NCBI RefSeq assembly: GCF_002160055.1
Contig: NZ_NFJV01000032.1
Span: forward strand, 1 to 38,668
DNA: 38,668 nt
From: Mediterranea sp. An20
GTDB lineage: Bacteria; Bacteroidota; Bacteroidia; Bacteroidales; Bacteroidaceae
Reading direction: 5' to 3'
Shown here: piece after piece, positions 16,037-24,673 of the stretch
Layout of the letters: each line of letters starts with the position of its first letter
How positions within the stretch are numbered: the stretch's first letter is position 1
The notes under the pieces: model-generated
What the model saw: the letters and a program-made list of their open reading frames with translations, nothing else
Databases searched by the model: none
What the model was told of the DNA's origin: nothing
Position numbers and translations under genes: made by a program

Positions 16037-17200
16037 ATGAAAGCAACCTATTTATCAAAGCTCATGGTAGCATCCATTTTGCTGCTTGGCATGTTTCTCC
16101 TGCCCTCATGTGGGGATTCGGAAAACACTACGGAAGAACCGGGTACTGAAATCAACGGTGAAGAGAACGATACCATTGCTGTCAATTTCGACCATCAGGT
16201 GACCCAGCCTGCACCGGGCGGAGACACTCCCGACGGAGGCCCTCAGGCGGTATCCCGTATCACATCAGTTGCTGGAGTTCCGCTTGTAAGGCTGAACAAT
16301 GGTGTTATGATGCCTCGTTTTGGGCTTGGCACTCAAGTGCAAAGCATGGAAGGAGCCAACCAGCGGCAGGAACTTAACGAGACGGTTCGCGGCATGGTCA
16401 TCTCAGCACTTCAGTCGGGGTATCGTCATCTGGACGATGCCATGTTTTACTATAATGAGCGTGGCGTCGGTTGGGGAATAAGGGAAAGCGGCGTTCCACG
16501 AGAGGAAATCTGGTTGACGAGCAAAATATCGGGAGACCTTGCAGATGCACAGAATGCGTTTGAGGGAATGCTCCAACGGTTACAGGTGGATTACATCGAC
16601 CTCGTATATATACACCACCCGGCCGGCACTTTGGAAGACATCCTTGCCTGTTGGCGGGTGATGGAAAACGAGTATAAGGCAGGCAGGATACGTGCGCTCG
16701 GCATCAGCAATTTCGACAACCGCATGGAGGCATTCAACTATATCATGGAAAATGCGGAAATCAAACCGCAAATGGCACAGATAGAGTGTCATCCGCTTGC
16801 CCAAAGAAGGGAGGCCAGACAACTCTATGCGGACAACTACGATATTCAGGTGGAATGTTGGTATCCGCTGAACCACAACAGAGGTGACGTTGATAATGCC
16901 ACGCTCCAACAAATAGCTGACGCACATGGGAAGACGGTGTATCAGGTAATTCTCCGCTGGCACATGCAGGAAGGTCTTTGTCCTGTTCCCGGTTCGACCA
17001 ACCCTGACCACATCCTCGAAAACATCAGCATCTTCGACTTTGAACTCTCCGATGAGGAAATGGCTGCCATCCGTGCCATTGACCTTGGCGATGCGGGAAG
17101 GTCATTCAACATTTCCTACGGTGACTGGAACTTCGGAAACTTCCAAGATTACACATACGACCATACTTATACGCCTTCTGCATCGGATGCGTCCAATTAA
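16037..17200 (+). CDS. aldo-keto reductase lipoprotein
   Basis: A 387-aa protein: lipoprotein signal to C25 (FLLPSC), an acidic linker (26-75), then an AKR domain. Catalytic residues: D133 and Y138 in HLDDAMFYYNE, K163 (TSKISG) and H193 (YIHHPAG). The usual D-T-A is D-D-A here, a small deviation next to the catalytic Asp. The C-terminal region (PVPGSTNPDHILENI) parallels that of the exported AKR at 6478-7425. A membrane-tethered AKR outside the cytosol is unusual, since NADPH is not expected there. It sits 31 bp after the dehydrogenase gene. Confidence 0.9.
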   Translation: MKATYLSKLMVASILLLGMFLLPSCGDSENTTEEPGTEINGEENDTIAVNFDHQVTQPAPGGDTPDGGPQAVSRITSVAGVPLVRLNNGVMMPRFGLGTQVQSMEGANQRQELNETVRGMVISALQSGYRHLDDAMFYYNERGVGWGIRESGVPREEIWLTSKISGDLADAQNAFEGMLQRLQVDYIDLVYIHHPAGTLEDILACWRVMENEYKAGRIRALGISNFDNRMEAFNYIMENAEIKPQMAQIECHPLAQRREARQLYADNYDIQVECWYPLNHNRGDVDNATLQQIADAHGKTVYQVILRWHMQEGLCPVPGSTNPDHILENISIFDFELSDEEMAAIRAIDLGDAGRSFNISYGDWNFGNFQDYTYDHTYTPSASDASN

Positions 17201-17240
17201 ATAGGTTCTAACTGAGTAAACTCTATATAATAAAAGCACT

Positions 17241-18356
17241 ATGAATATGAATAGATTTTTAACGGCTGCGTTGTGCCTCTCACTGTTTTTTTGTGGCACG
17301 ACCAATGTCATGGGAAAGACGGATCAAAAGGTAACAGAACCTTTTACCACAGTTGATTTCAACACGATAAAGAGTCACAACTCCAATCCTTTCGGGTTGG
17401 CCTATCAAGGAGCCATTACCAAGAACGAGCCGGGCAAGGTGAACATTCATCGCATCACCTACGAATTGAACGGTTTGACGATGGTTGCCAATGTTTATAC
17501 GCCTGCCGGTTATGACACGGCGAAAACCTATCCCGCTCTTGTCGTGGCGCATCCCAACGGAGGCTGTAAGGAGCAGGTGGCAGGTCTGTACAGCCAACGG
17601 ATGGCAGAGCAGGGCTACATCTGCCTTGCCTTTGATGCAGCCTATCAGGGCGGAAGCGAGGGAGAGCCGCGCAACGTGGACAAACCCGCCAACCGCATAG
17701 AGGACATCCACCGTGCCGCCGACATCCTGGCACAATATCCCGGAGTAGATGTAGCCCGCATCGGCATCCTCGGCATTTGTGGAGGTGGCGGCTATACGCT
17801 GAAAGCCGCGCAGACCGACAAACGTTTCAAGGCAGTCGCCACACTCAGTATGTTCAACTCCGGACTGGTGCGCCGCAACGGATTCCTCGATTCACAAATG
17901 GGCGATGTGCAGGAACGTCTGACCGATGCCTGTGCCGCCCGTCAGAAAGAAGCCAATGGCGAAGCACCTGAATATGTGGGCGACATGAGTGGTATGACAC
18001 CTGAGCAGGCCAAACAGCTTCCGTATGACCTCTACCGCGATGGCTACGAGTACTATCTCCAGACACATGCACATCCCGGCTCCACCTTCCGCTACACAAA
18101 GAGCAGCTTAGTGGACCTGATGGCATTCGATGCCAGCGAGGGGATGTATCTCATTAACCAACCGCTTCTGATGATGGCGGGCAGCAATGCCGACACGTTC
18201 TATATGACCGAACAATGTTTCAGCAAAGCCACGGGAACCAACGATAAGGAACTGTATCTTATCCCCGGCGCACGGCACATCCAAACGTATTGGGTGCCGG
18301 AGTACGTGGAAAAGGCGGTGGGCAAGCTGACGGAGTTCTTTGGAAAACATCTGTGA
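17241..18356 (+). CDS. exported alpha/beta hydrolase with Cys nucleophile
   Basis: A 371-aa protein with a signal peptide (residues 1-25; [10 protein letters not shown]). It resembles dienelactone-hydrolase-like/YcjY-type hydrolases. The nucleophile elbow is GICGGG with C180 instead of Ser, as in dienelactone hydrolase; D318 (GSNADTF) and H346 (GARHIQTYW) complete the triad. HPNGGCKEQ forms the oxyanion region. ATG at 17247 (two codons later) is an alternative start. Last gene of unit four, followed by hairpin cluster D. Confidence 0.83.
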   Translation: MNMNRFLTAALCLSLFFCGTTNVMGKTDQKVTEPFTTVDFNTIKSHNSNPFGLAYQGAITKNEPGKVNIHRITYELNGLTMVANVYTPAGYDTAKTYPALVVAHPNGGCKEQVAGLYSQRMAEQGYICLAFDAAYQGGSEGEPRNVDKPANRIEDIHRAADILAQYPGVDVARIGILGICGGGGYTLKAAQTDKRFKAVATLSMFNSGLVRRNGFLDSQMGDVQERLTDACAARQKEANGEAPEYVGDMSGMTPEQAKQLPYDLYRDGYEYYLQTHAHPGSTFRYTKSSLVDLMAFDASEGMYLINQPLLMMAGSNADTFYMTEQCFSKATGTNDKELYLIPGARHIQTYWVPEYVEKAVGKLTEFFGKHL

Positions 18357-18450
18357 TGAGCCTATCTCATCCCGGACATGAGGCAGGCTCAGGTCGGACA
18401 TGAGATACCCTAAGGTCGGACCTTAGCCTATCAAAGGTCTGACCCTTGAT
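18357..18450. repeat. core-conserved hairpin cluster D
   Basis: Several adjacent hairpins with unrelated stems but a similar core: CTCAT-CCCGGAC-ATGAG (about 18366-18382), CTAAGGT-CGG-ACCTTAG (about 18412-18428) and ATCAAAGGTCTGACCCTTGAT (about 18430-18450). It follows the stop of the unit-four operon and may terminate or protect the mRNA. Confidence 0.6.
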
Positions 18451-18466
18451 AAAACCCTCTTGCCGC

Positions 18467-18535
18467 TTTCGTTGAATTTGGTGCTTCAATCCGTAATCTG
18501 TGTATGGACGCGCCACGGCGGAAGCGGTATTTTTG
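18467..18535 (+). promoter_or_regulatory. shared cargo operator/promoter, copy 5
   Basis: TTTCGTTGA-TTTGGTGCTTC (from 18467) and CGTAATCTGTGTATGGAC (18492-18509), then 18 bp to the -7 box TATTTTTG (18528-18535). Because it controls the second AraC gene, the regulon probably includes autoregulation or a cascade from the first AraC protein. Confidence 0.8.
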
Positions 18536-18559
18536 TATCAAGACATAAAACAAATAGTA

Positions 18560-19465
18560 ATGAACGATATACGGACATTTACCATAGACGAGTTTAACAA
18601 ACAGATGCGGCAGCCGACGTTGCACCCGGAAGTGGCCGTCATCGACCCGGCACGCTTAGAGGACGACGATACATTATGCTTTACGGGCAACTTCTACGCC
18701 ATCCGCTTTGTCCAGACACGATGCGGCGAAGCGCGTTATGGCAGAAAGTGCGCCGATTTCCAATATGGCACGCTGGTATTTACGAAGCCGGGCGACATCG
18801 TGCGCGTCAGCCGGGAGGATGCGGTGGACGGAAGCATATCCGGCATCCTCTTCCATCCGGAACTGTTCAGCACCAAGAGCCTTGTATTCAAGAAAGCCGA
18901 CTATGCCTTTTTTGATTACCGGGAAAACGAGTCGCTGCACCTATCCCTGCAAGAGAAGCGAATCGTGCAAGACCGTCTGGAACATATCCACGAGGAACTG
19001 CGGCGTGACATCGACCGGCACAGCCTGCGGCTGGTATCTGCCGGGCTGGAACTGCTGCTGGACTACTGCGTCCGCTTCTATGAGCGCCAGTTCGCCTGCC
19101 GTACCGACATCGACGGGGAATATCTGGCGACTTTGGACAAGACGCTTGTCCGATATTTCTCCATAAGCGGACAGAAGTCCGTGGACGGCGGTATCATCAA
19201 GGTAGAATCCGCCTTGCCTTTCCTCTCGCCCGCTTACCTGAACGACCTTGTGCGGGCAGAGACGGGAAAGACGCTTGCCGAGTATGTCCGCGTCAAGATG
19301 ATGGAATACATCAAGAAGCGTGTCCGCAACGGTGGCTGTCCGTTGGAGCAGGTAGCCGGAGAGTTCGGCTTCCACGAGCCACGCATATTGGCTCTTTTGT
19401 ATCGGCAGGTGTTCGGACAGCAGCCCAAGCACTATCTATTGACCCCGGATTATAAACTAAATTGA
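18560..19465 (+). CDS. AraC-family transcriptional regulator (second copy)
   Basis: A 301-aa protein, the same length as the regulator at 1217-2122 and paralogous across its middle part. N-terminal cupin-like region (YGTLVFTKPGDIVRV), C-terminal AraC domain with helix-turn-helix units near LPFLSPAYLNDLVRAETGKTL and LEQVAGEFGFHEPRILALLYRQVFGQ. The second helix-turn-helix is more diverged than usual. ATG 18560 is the start: the -7 box ends at 18535, and an earlier in-frame ATG (18500) lies within the operator. Its own promoter bears the shared operator. It heads unit five with a RibD-like gene and the membrane polyferredoxin. Confidence 0.9.
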   Translation: MNDIRTFTIDEFNKQMRQPTLHPEVAVIDPARLEDDDTLCFTGNFYAIRFVQTRCGEARYGRKCADFQYGTLVFTKPGDIVRVSREDAVDGSISGILFHPELFSTKSLVFKKADYAFFDYRENESLHLSLQEKRIVQDRLEHIHEELRRDIDRHSLRLVSAGLELLLDYCVRFYERQFACRTDIDGEYLATLDKTLVRYFSISGQKSVDGGIIKVESALPFLSPAYLNDLVRAETGKTLAEYVRVKMMEYIKKRVRNGGCPLEQVAGEFGFHEPRILALLYRQVFGQQPKHYLLTPDYKLN

Positions 19466-19472
19466 TAACGAT

Positions 19473-20183
19473 ATGTACCCGCAAATTATTTGTCACGTAA
19501 TGAGTTCCGTAGATGGCCGGCTGCTGACCAACCGCTGGACGGAACCGTTCAATGGAAAAAACAAGGGCGAATTGATGGGCATCTATGCTGCCATTGGTCG
19601 CCAGTTGAATACCGATGTTTGGATGTTCGGCAAGAACACGTTGTGTGAAGGCTATTTCCCAAAGAAATTTCATACGCAGGACACCACGCCGTTAGCTCAT
19701 CCTGCACCGTTTATTGCCGAGCGCACTTCAACCCGTCTCTTTGTGGTAGCCGACCCGGATGCGGACATTCTCTATGAATCCGCTACCGTAAGGGGCGACA
19801 GCATCGTCTGCATCCTGCCTGAAACGGCTCCTGCGTTCTATTTGGAGTATCTTCAGAAGAAAGGAATCTCCTATCTGTTTGCCGGATCAAAAGGCGATGA
19901 CCTCCGCACGGCGATGCATACATTGGCGGAGACCTTTGGCGTGGAATCACTCTCGCTGCAAGGCGGAGGCATCATAGACGGTGCGTTCCTGCAAGCCGGA
20001 CTGATAGACGAGTTGAGCCTTGTCATATATCCGGGCATCGACGGTTCAGCAGGCTCCACATCCATCTTCCATTATATTGGCAAAGGAAATCCCTCGCAAG
20101 GGCAGTCGCTTGAACTGCTATCTGTGAAAGAGATGGAGGACGGGGTGGTTTGGTTACGATATAAGTTCCATAAAAACAGTTGA
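19473..20183 (+). CDS. RibD C-terminal/dihydrofolate-reductase-like reductase
   Basis: A 236-aa protein of the RibD_C superfamily. It begins HVMSSVDGRL, the usual first strand, and has VWMFGKNTL, SLQGGGIIDGAFLQAGLIDELSLVIYPG, the characteristic NADPH-site and C-terminal segment. There is no deaminase domain, so it is not a full RibD; stand-alone members are generally NADPH-dependent reductases of unknown substrate. The gene lies 7 bp after the AraC gene. A second, shorter RibD_C-like protein is at 28570-29034. Confidence 0.87.
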   Translation: MYPQIICHVMSSVDGRLLTNRWTEPFNGKNKGELMGIYAAIGRQLNTDVWMFGKNTLCEGYFPKKFHTQDTTPLAHPAPFIAERTSTRLFVVADPDADILYESATVRGDSIVCILPETAPAFYLEYLQKKGISYLFAGSKGDDLRTAMHTLAETFGVESLSLQGGGIIDGAFLQAGLIDELSLVIYPGIDGSAGSTSIFHYIGKGNPSQGQSLELLSVKEMEDGVVWLRYKFHKNS

Positions 20184-20188
20184 GAAGT

Positions 20189-21688
20189 ATGTTACGCAAA
20201 ATCAGACTGACGCTCGCCGTCCTGTTCTTCACCGCCGTCACGCTGTTGTTCCTCGACTTCACGGGGACGCTGCACGCTTGGTTGGGCTGGACGGCCAAAA
20301 TACAGTTCCTGCCTGCGCTCTTGGCGTTGAATGTGGGAGTTGTGGTGTTCCTCGTGCTGCTGACACTTGCCTTCGGACGGGTGTACTGCTCAATCATTTG
20401 TCCATTAGGCGTGATGCAGGACATCATCGCTTGGGTGGGCAAGAAACAGAAAAAGAACCGTTACGGCTATTCTCCCGCCAAATCGTGGTTGCGGTATAGT
20501 GTGCTGGCGGTCTTCATCATTGCGATGATAGCCGGGATTGGCTCATTAGTGGCATTGCTCGCGCCGTACAGTTCATACGGGCGGATAGCCGGCAACCTGT
20601 TCGCCCCGATATACGGCTGGGGGAACAACCTGCTCGCTTATTTTGCGGAGCGAGCCGACAGTTACGCCTTCTATGAAACGGAGGTGTGGCTGAAAAGCCT
20701 GCCGACCTTCTTTATCGCTTTGCTCTCCTTTATTATAATAGGAGTATTGGCGTGGCGGAACGGACGGATTTACTGCAATACTATCTGTCCGGTAGGTACG
20801 GTGCTGGGGTTCCTTGCCCGTTTCTCGTGGTTGAAGCCGGTGATTGACAAGGACAAATGCGTAAACTGCAAACTGTGTGCCCGGAATTGCAAGGCGGCTT
20901 GTATCGACATCGCCAACCATCGGATTGATTACAGCCGTTGCGTGGCTTGTATGGATTGCATCGGAAAATGCCATAAGGGAGCCATCAGCTACAAGCATCC
21001 GGCAAAGGAAGCCGCACAACCGAAAGCTGCTGAATCTAAAATTTCAGCAGAGCAAATCAACGATGCCCGCCGCTCGTTTCTGACCGCCACGGCTTTGGTT
21101 GCCACAACTGCCGCGTTAAAGGCACAGGAAAAGAAAGTGGACGGAGGCTTGGCGATTATCGAGAGCAAGAAAATCCCCGACCGCAAGACCCCGATAGTGC
21201 CACCGGGAGCATTGAGCGCACGCGACTTCGCCCGGCATTGCACCGCCTGCCAGCTCTGCGTGTCGGTATGCCCCAACGGGGTACTTCGCCCGTCCACCGA
21301 CCTGACGAAGCTGATGCAGCCAGAAATGGGTTATGAGCGTGGCTACTGCCGACCGGAATGTACGAAGTGCAGCGAAGTCTGTCCTGCCGGAGCTATACGC
21401 CCGATAACCGCAGCGGAGAAATCCGCCACGCAGATAGGACACGCCGTATGGGTCAAGGAGAATTGTGTGCCGCTGACCGATGGCGTGGAGTGCGGCAACT
21501 GTGCCCGCCATTGTCCGACGGGAGCCATACTGATGATACCCTCGGATGCCGCCAATCCCGATTCGCCCAAGATTCCGGCCATCAACGTGGAGCGTTGTAT
21601 CGGCTGCGGGGCTTGCGAGAACCTTTGTCCGGCACGTCCGTTCAGCGCGATTTACGTGGAAGGGCACGAGGTGCACAGGGAGATATAA
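20189..21688 (+). CDS. NapH/NapG-like membrane polyferredoxin
   Basis: A 499-aa protein. The N-terminal half is a NapH/NosR/RdxA-like membrane domain with about four or five helices and two CxxxCP motifs (YCSIICPLG at 66-74, YCNTICPVG at 196-204). Two [4Fe-4S] motifs follow (C224-C234, C251-C261). Residues 294-313 (ARRSFLTATALVATTAALKA) look like an internal Tat/TM segment, as at the start of NapG. The C-terminus holds four more clusters (C351-C361, C387-C398, C426-C442, C470-C480). It thus resembles a NapH-NapG fusion that takes electrons from quinol across the membrane; the acceptors could be the exported flavodoxins or ferredoxin-AKR. ATG 20189 is used; a TTG three codons earlier overlaps the previous stop. 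Confidence 0.88.
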   Translation: MLRKIRLTLAVLFFTAVTLLFLDFTGTLHAWLGWTAKIQFLPALLALNVGVVVFLVLLTLAFGRVYCSIICPLGVMQDIIAWVGKKQKKNRYGYSPAKSWLRYSVLAVFIIAMIAGIGSLVALLAPYSSYGRIAGNLFAPIYGWGNNLLAYFAERADSYAFYETEVWLKSLPTFFIALLSFIIIGVLAWRNGRIYCNTICPVGTVLGFLARFSWLKPVIDKDKCVNCKLCARNCKAACIDIANHRIDYSRCVACMDCIGKCHKGAISYKHPAKEAAQPKAAESKISAEQINDARRSFLTATALVATTAALKAQEKKVDGGLAIIESKKIPDRKTPIVPPGALSARDFARHCTACQLCVSVCPNGVLRPSTDLTKLMQPEMGYERGYCRPECTKCSEVCPAGAIRPITAAEKSATQIGHAVWVKENCVPLTDGVECGNCARHCPTGAILMIPSDAANPDSPKIPAINVERCIGCGACENLCPARPFSAIYVEGHEVHREI

Positions 21689-21776
21689 GATGAGGTCGGA
21701 CTTGATGTACCATCAGTCCGGACTTCATCCTACATCACATCCGGACTGATGTAGGATAAGTTCCGGACTCATCTCA
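21689..21776. repeat. core-conserved hairpin cluster B
   Basis: Repeated GGTCGGACTTGATG, GTCCGGACTTCATCC and CATCCGGACTGATGTAGG elements form several alternative short hairpins. The sequence is very similar to cluster A at 3338-3425 (shared GGACTTCATCCTACATCA) and, like it, precedes a tandem array of 41-42-bp units. Confidence 0.6.
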
Positions 21777-21789
21777 GGATAGTTGGCAA

Positions 21790-21950
21790 GGCTAAAAATC
21801 TTCCGCAAGCACCATTGTCGCCCGTCGACAGCACTTATAATTTTCTGCAAGCACTGTCGTCGCTGGCGACAACGCTTGAAATTTTCCGCAAGTGCTTTCG
21901 TCAGCCTACGACGGTGCTTATAATTTTCCGCAAGGGCTGTCGGAGGCCCA
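21790..21950. repeat. 41-42-bp tandem repeat array 2
   Basis: Four units with landmark GCAAG at 21805, 21847, 21888 and 21930 (spacings 42, 41, 42). Each has an A/T-rich stretch (TTATAATTTTC and similar), CCGCAAG, and a small hairpin such as TGTCG-N-CGACA. It shares GCTAAAAATCTTCCGCAAGC with array 1. There is no gene in 21689-21991. Confidence 0.7.
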
Positions 21951-21991
21951 GATAAGGCAAGAAATAAATTGTAATTACAAAATGCAGATAT

Positions 21992-23386
21992 ATGGAGAAC
22001 AAAAACAACAGAACAATCTCCCGCCGCGACTTCTTCAAGATAGCGGGAGCGGCTGGAATGGCGACCGCAGGACTGACGGCTTGTGGTGATAGGCAAGGCT
22101 CATTAACATCAGCCAATGCAGGCGAACCCGGCGGAGAGATGACCTACCGGACGCTGACGGGTGACCGTGTGTCGCTGCTCGGCTACGGCTGTATGCGCTG
22201 GCCGATGATGCCCAATCCCGACGGCGAGGGGCAAGTGGTGGACCAAGAAGAAGTAAACCGGCTGGTGGACTATGCGCTGGCGCACGGCGTGAACTATTTC
22301 GACACCGCGCCGCCTTATTGTCAGGGGCTGTCGGAGGAAGCGACGGGCATTGCCCTCAGCCGACATCCGCGCGACTCGTATTACATTGCCACGAAGATGT
22401 CCAACCACCGCCTCTACGGGGCAGGGCTTCGTGGCAAGGAGTTGCACGATGCCAGTGTGAAGATGTACCGGGATTCGTTCAAGCACCTGCGGACGGATTA
22501 TTTCGATTACTACCTGTTCCACATCCTCGGCACGGGCGCGGGAATGGAGGAAATGCGCGGACGGCTGTACGATTGCGGCATTGCCGACTTCATCCTCAAA
22601 GAGAAAGAGGCGGGGCGCATCCGCAAGCTGGGCTTTTCGTTCCACGGCGATGTGCGGGTGTTCGACTATATGTTGCAGGAATCCGGCATACCGTGGGATT
22701 TTGTGCAGATACAGCTCAACTACCTTGACTGGCGGCACGCATCGGGCATCAACGTCAATGCCGAATACCTCTACGGCGAACTGGCGAAGCGGAACATCCC
22801 CGCTGTCGTTATGGAACCGCTGTTGGGCGGACGGCTCTCCAAAGTACACGACCACATCGTCACCAAGTTGAAACAGCGTGAATCCGGGCAGAGCGTGGCA
22901 TCGTGGGCGTTCCGCTTCGCCGGAAGTTTTCCCGGTGTGCTGACTGTCCTCAGCGGTATGACCTATATGGAGCATCTGCAAGACAACCTGCGCACTTATT
23001 CGCCTCTGCATCCCCTGTCGGAAGATGAGTTCGCCTTCCTGCAAGAAACGGCAAACCTGATGGTGCAGTATCAGACCATCCCTTGCAACGACTGCAAGTA
23101 TTGTATGCCTTGCCCTTACGGAATAGACATACCCGCCATCCTGCTGCATTACAACAAATGTATCAACGAGGGGAATATGCCCCGCAGCGGTCAGGACGAG
23201 GACTACCGCCGTGCCCGCCGCGCTTTCCTTGTCGGTTACGACCGCAGCGTGCCGAAGCTCCGCCAAGCCAACCACTGTATCGGGTGCAACCAGTGTTCGC
23301 CCGACTGTCCGCAAGGCATCGACATCCCCAAGGAGATGCAACGGATTGACCACTTTGTGGAACGGTTGAAGCAAGATAATCTGTAA
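21992..23386 (+). CDS. Tat-type aldo-keto reductase with C-terminal ferredoxin domain
   Basis: A 464-aa protein. Twin-arginine signal SRRDFFKIAGAAGM (R11-R12) with a possible lipobox (LTAC, C31). The AKR domain has D104 and Y109 (YFDTAPPYCQGLSEE), K135 (ATKMS) and H177 (YLFHILG). The C-terminal part carries two cysteine clusters, CNDCKYCMPCPYGIDIP and CIGCNQCSPDCPQGIDIP, both [4Fe-4S]-type. This architecture is common in anaerobes; with a Tat leader it would be exported folded with its cofactors. No TAnnTTTG box stands out upstream, only a 12-bp palindrome TTGTAATTACAA (21969-21980). It heads a run of genes with tiny gaps leading into rteA-rteB. Confidence 0.9.
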   Translation: MENKNNRTISRRDFFKIAGAAGMATAGLTACGDRQGSLTSANAGEPGGEMTYRTLTGDRVSLLGYGCMRWPMMPNPDGEGQVVDQEEVNRLVDYALAHGVNYFDTAPPYCQGLSEEATGIALSRHPRDSYYIATKMSNHRLYGAGLRGKELHDASVKMYRDSFKHLRTDYFDYYLFHILGTGAGMEEMRGRLYDCGIADFILKEKEAGRIRKLGFSFHGDVRVFDYMLQESGIPWDFVQIQLNYLDWRHASGINVNAEYLYGELAKRNIPAVVMEPLLGGRLSKVHDHIVTKLKQRESGQSVASWAFRFAGSFPGVLTVLSGMTYMEHLQDNLRTYSPLHPLSEDEFAFLQETANLMVQYQTIPCNDCKYCMPCPYGIDIPAILLHYNKCINEGNMPRSGQDEDYRRARRAFLVGYDRSVPKLRQANHCIGCNQCSPDCPQGIDIPKEMQRIDHFVERLKQDNL

Positions 23387-23407
23387 CACCTAAAATTATA
23401 TAGAGAT

Positions 23408-24661
23408 ATGAAAACTAACAAGTACATTCTGTTCTGCCTTTTCCTGCTGTATTTGGCTCCGGCAAAGGCTATCAACATTCCGAAAGATGAAAACAAGTAT
23501 GTAACCATCAGCGGTACGGTAAAAGACAAGTCGGACAAGCGGGTCTTGTCTTACGCCAATGTGTCCATCGCCGGAAGCACGGAGTCCACCGTGACCAATG
23601 CCGACGGCGAATTTACGTTCAAGGTGAAAGAACCGGTAGGCAATACCACGCTCGAAGTGTCGCATTTGGGTTACGCCAATGCCCGTATCCGTCTGAAAGA
23701 AGGAGATTCGGACTTATCCACCGTCTGGCTTACACCCTCCACGTTGATGCTGAATGAGGTTGTCGTCAGCGGACGCAATCCGCGCGAGTTGGTAGAGGAA
23801 GCTATCCGGAAAATACCTGCCAATTACAGTACCGTGGCCGACCGACTGACTGGTTTCTATCGGGAAACCTCCCGCAAGCGCAGACGCTACATCAACATTG
23901 CCGAAGCCGTCATCGACTTACACAAGACACCCTACACGCAAGATGCCGGCCACGACCGGGTACGTATCCTCAAAGGCCGTCGCCTGCTTAGTCCGAAGGC
24001 AAGCGATACTTTAGCCGTAAAGCTATTGGGCGGGCCTAACGCATCCATTTATCTGGATGTGGTGAAGAATCCTGACTTGTTGCTCAGTCCCGAAGTTCTC
24101 CCGTGCTATGACTTCCATTTTGAGGAACCGACCGCCATCGACCAGCGTCCGCAATACGTGGTGAGCTTCACGCCCAACCGCAAACTGCCTTACGCCCTCT
24201 ATTACGGCAAGTTTTACATCGACAAGGAACGCCTCTCCTTCACCCGTGCCGAGTTCTTCCTCGACACGAGCGACCGTTACAAGGCTACGCAAGCCATCCT
24301 GCACAGTAAACCTTTCGGCTTGCGCTTCAAACCTGTGGAAGTAGCTTATCAGGTCAATTACACCGACCACGATGGCAAGACCTACCTGAGTTATGTCCGC
24401 AACGAACTCCGTTTCAAATGCGATTGGCGGCGCAGGCTGTTCTCCACCAGCTATGCTGTTGTATCAGAAATGGTAGTAACGGACATCAAGCCGTCCACCA
24501 CCGATATTCCCATCCGTGAAGCCTTCGGGAAAGACCAAATTCTTTCCGATGATGCCTCGCTGTTCTTCGACAAGGGCTTTTGGGGAAATTACAACATCAT
24601 CAAGCCGGAGGAATCGTTGGAGAAGGCGGTGGGTAAGTTGCGAAAGATACAAGAGAAATAA
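23408..24661 (+). CDS. CarboxypepD_reg-like domain envelope protein
   Basis: A 417-aa protein with a Sec signal (residues 1-21, LFLLYLAPAKA). A carboxypeptidase-regulatory-like beta domain follows (about 32-115: TISGTVKDKSDKRVLSYANVSIAGSTESTVTNADGEFTFKV). The remaining ~300 residues are of the DUF5686-like kind seen in Bacteroidota envelope proteins. The role is unknown; homologues often accompany surface or TonB-type systems, but no SusCD pair is here. It is 21 bp after the ferredoxin-AKR gene and 12 bp before rteA. Confidence 0.8.
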   Translation: MKTNKYILFCLFLLYLAPAKAINIPKDENKYVTISGTVKDKSDKRVLSYANVSIAGSTESTVTNADGEFTFKVKEPVGNTTLEVSHLGYANARIRLKEGDSDLSTVWLTPSTLMLNEVVVSGRNPRELVEEAIRKIPANYSTVADRLTGFYRETSRKRRRYINIAEAVIDLHKTPYTQDAGHDRVRILKGRRLLSPKASDTLAVKLLGGPNASIYLDVVKNPDLLLSPEVLPCYDFHFEEPTAIDQRPQYVVSFTPNRKLPYALYYGKFYIDKERLSFTRAEFFLDTSDRYKATQAILHSKPFGLRFKPVEVAYQVNYTDHDGKTYLSYVRNELRFKCDWRRRLFSTSYAVVSEMVVTDIKPSTTDIPIREAFGKDQILSDDASLFFDKGFWGNYNIIKPEESLEKAVGKLRKIQEK

Positions 24662-24673
24662 AGTTTCAATCAA

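Noticed and set aside
22109..23389. 426-codon minus-strand reading frame
   Set aside because: Entirely antisense to the clear ferredoxin-AKR gene; composition is typical of a shadow frame.
23387..24673. tetQ-like ribosomal protection gene in front of rteA
   Set aside because: The gene here is a 417-aa envelope protein with a signal peptide and no GTPase motifs.
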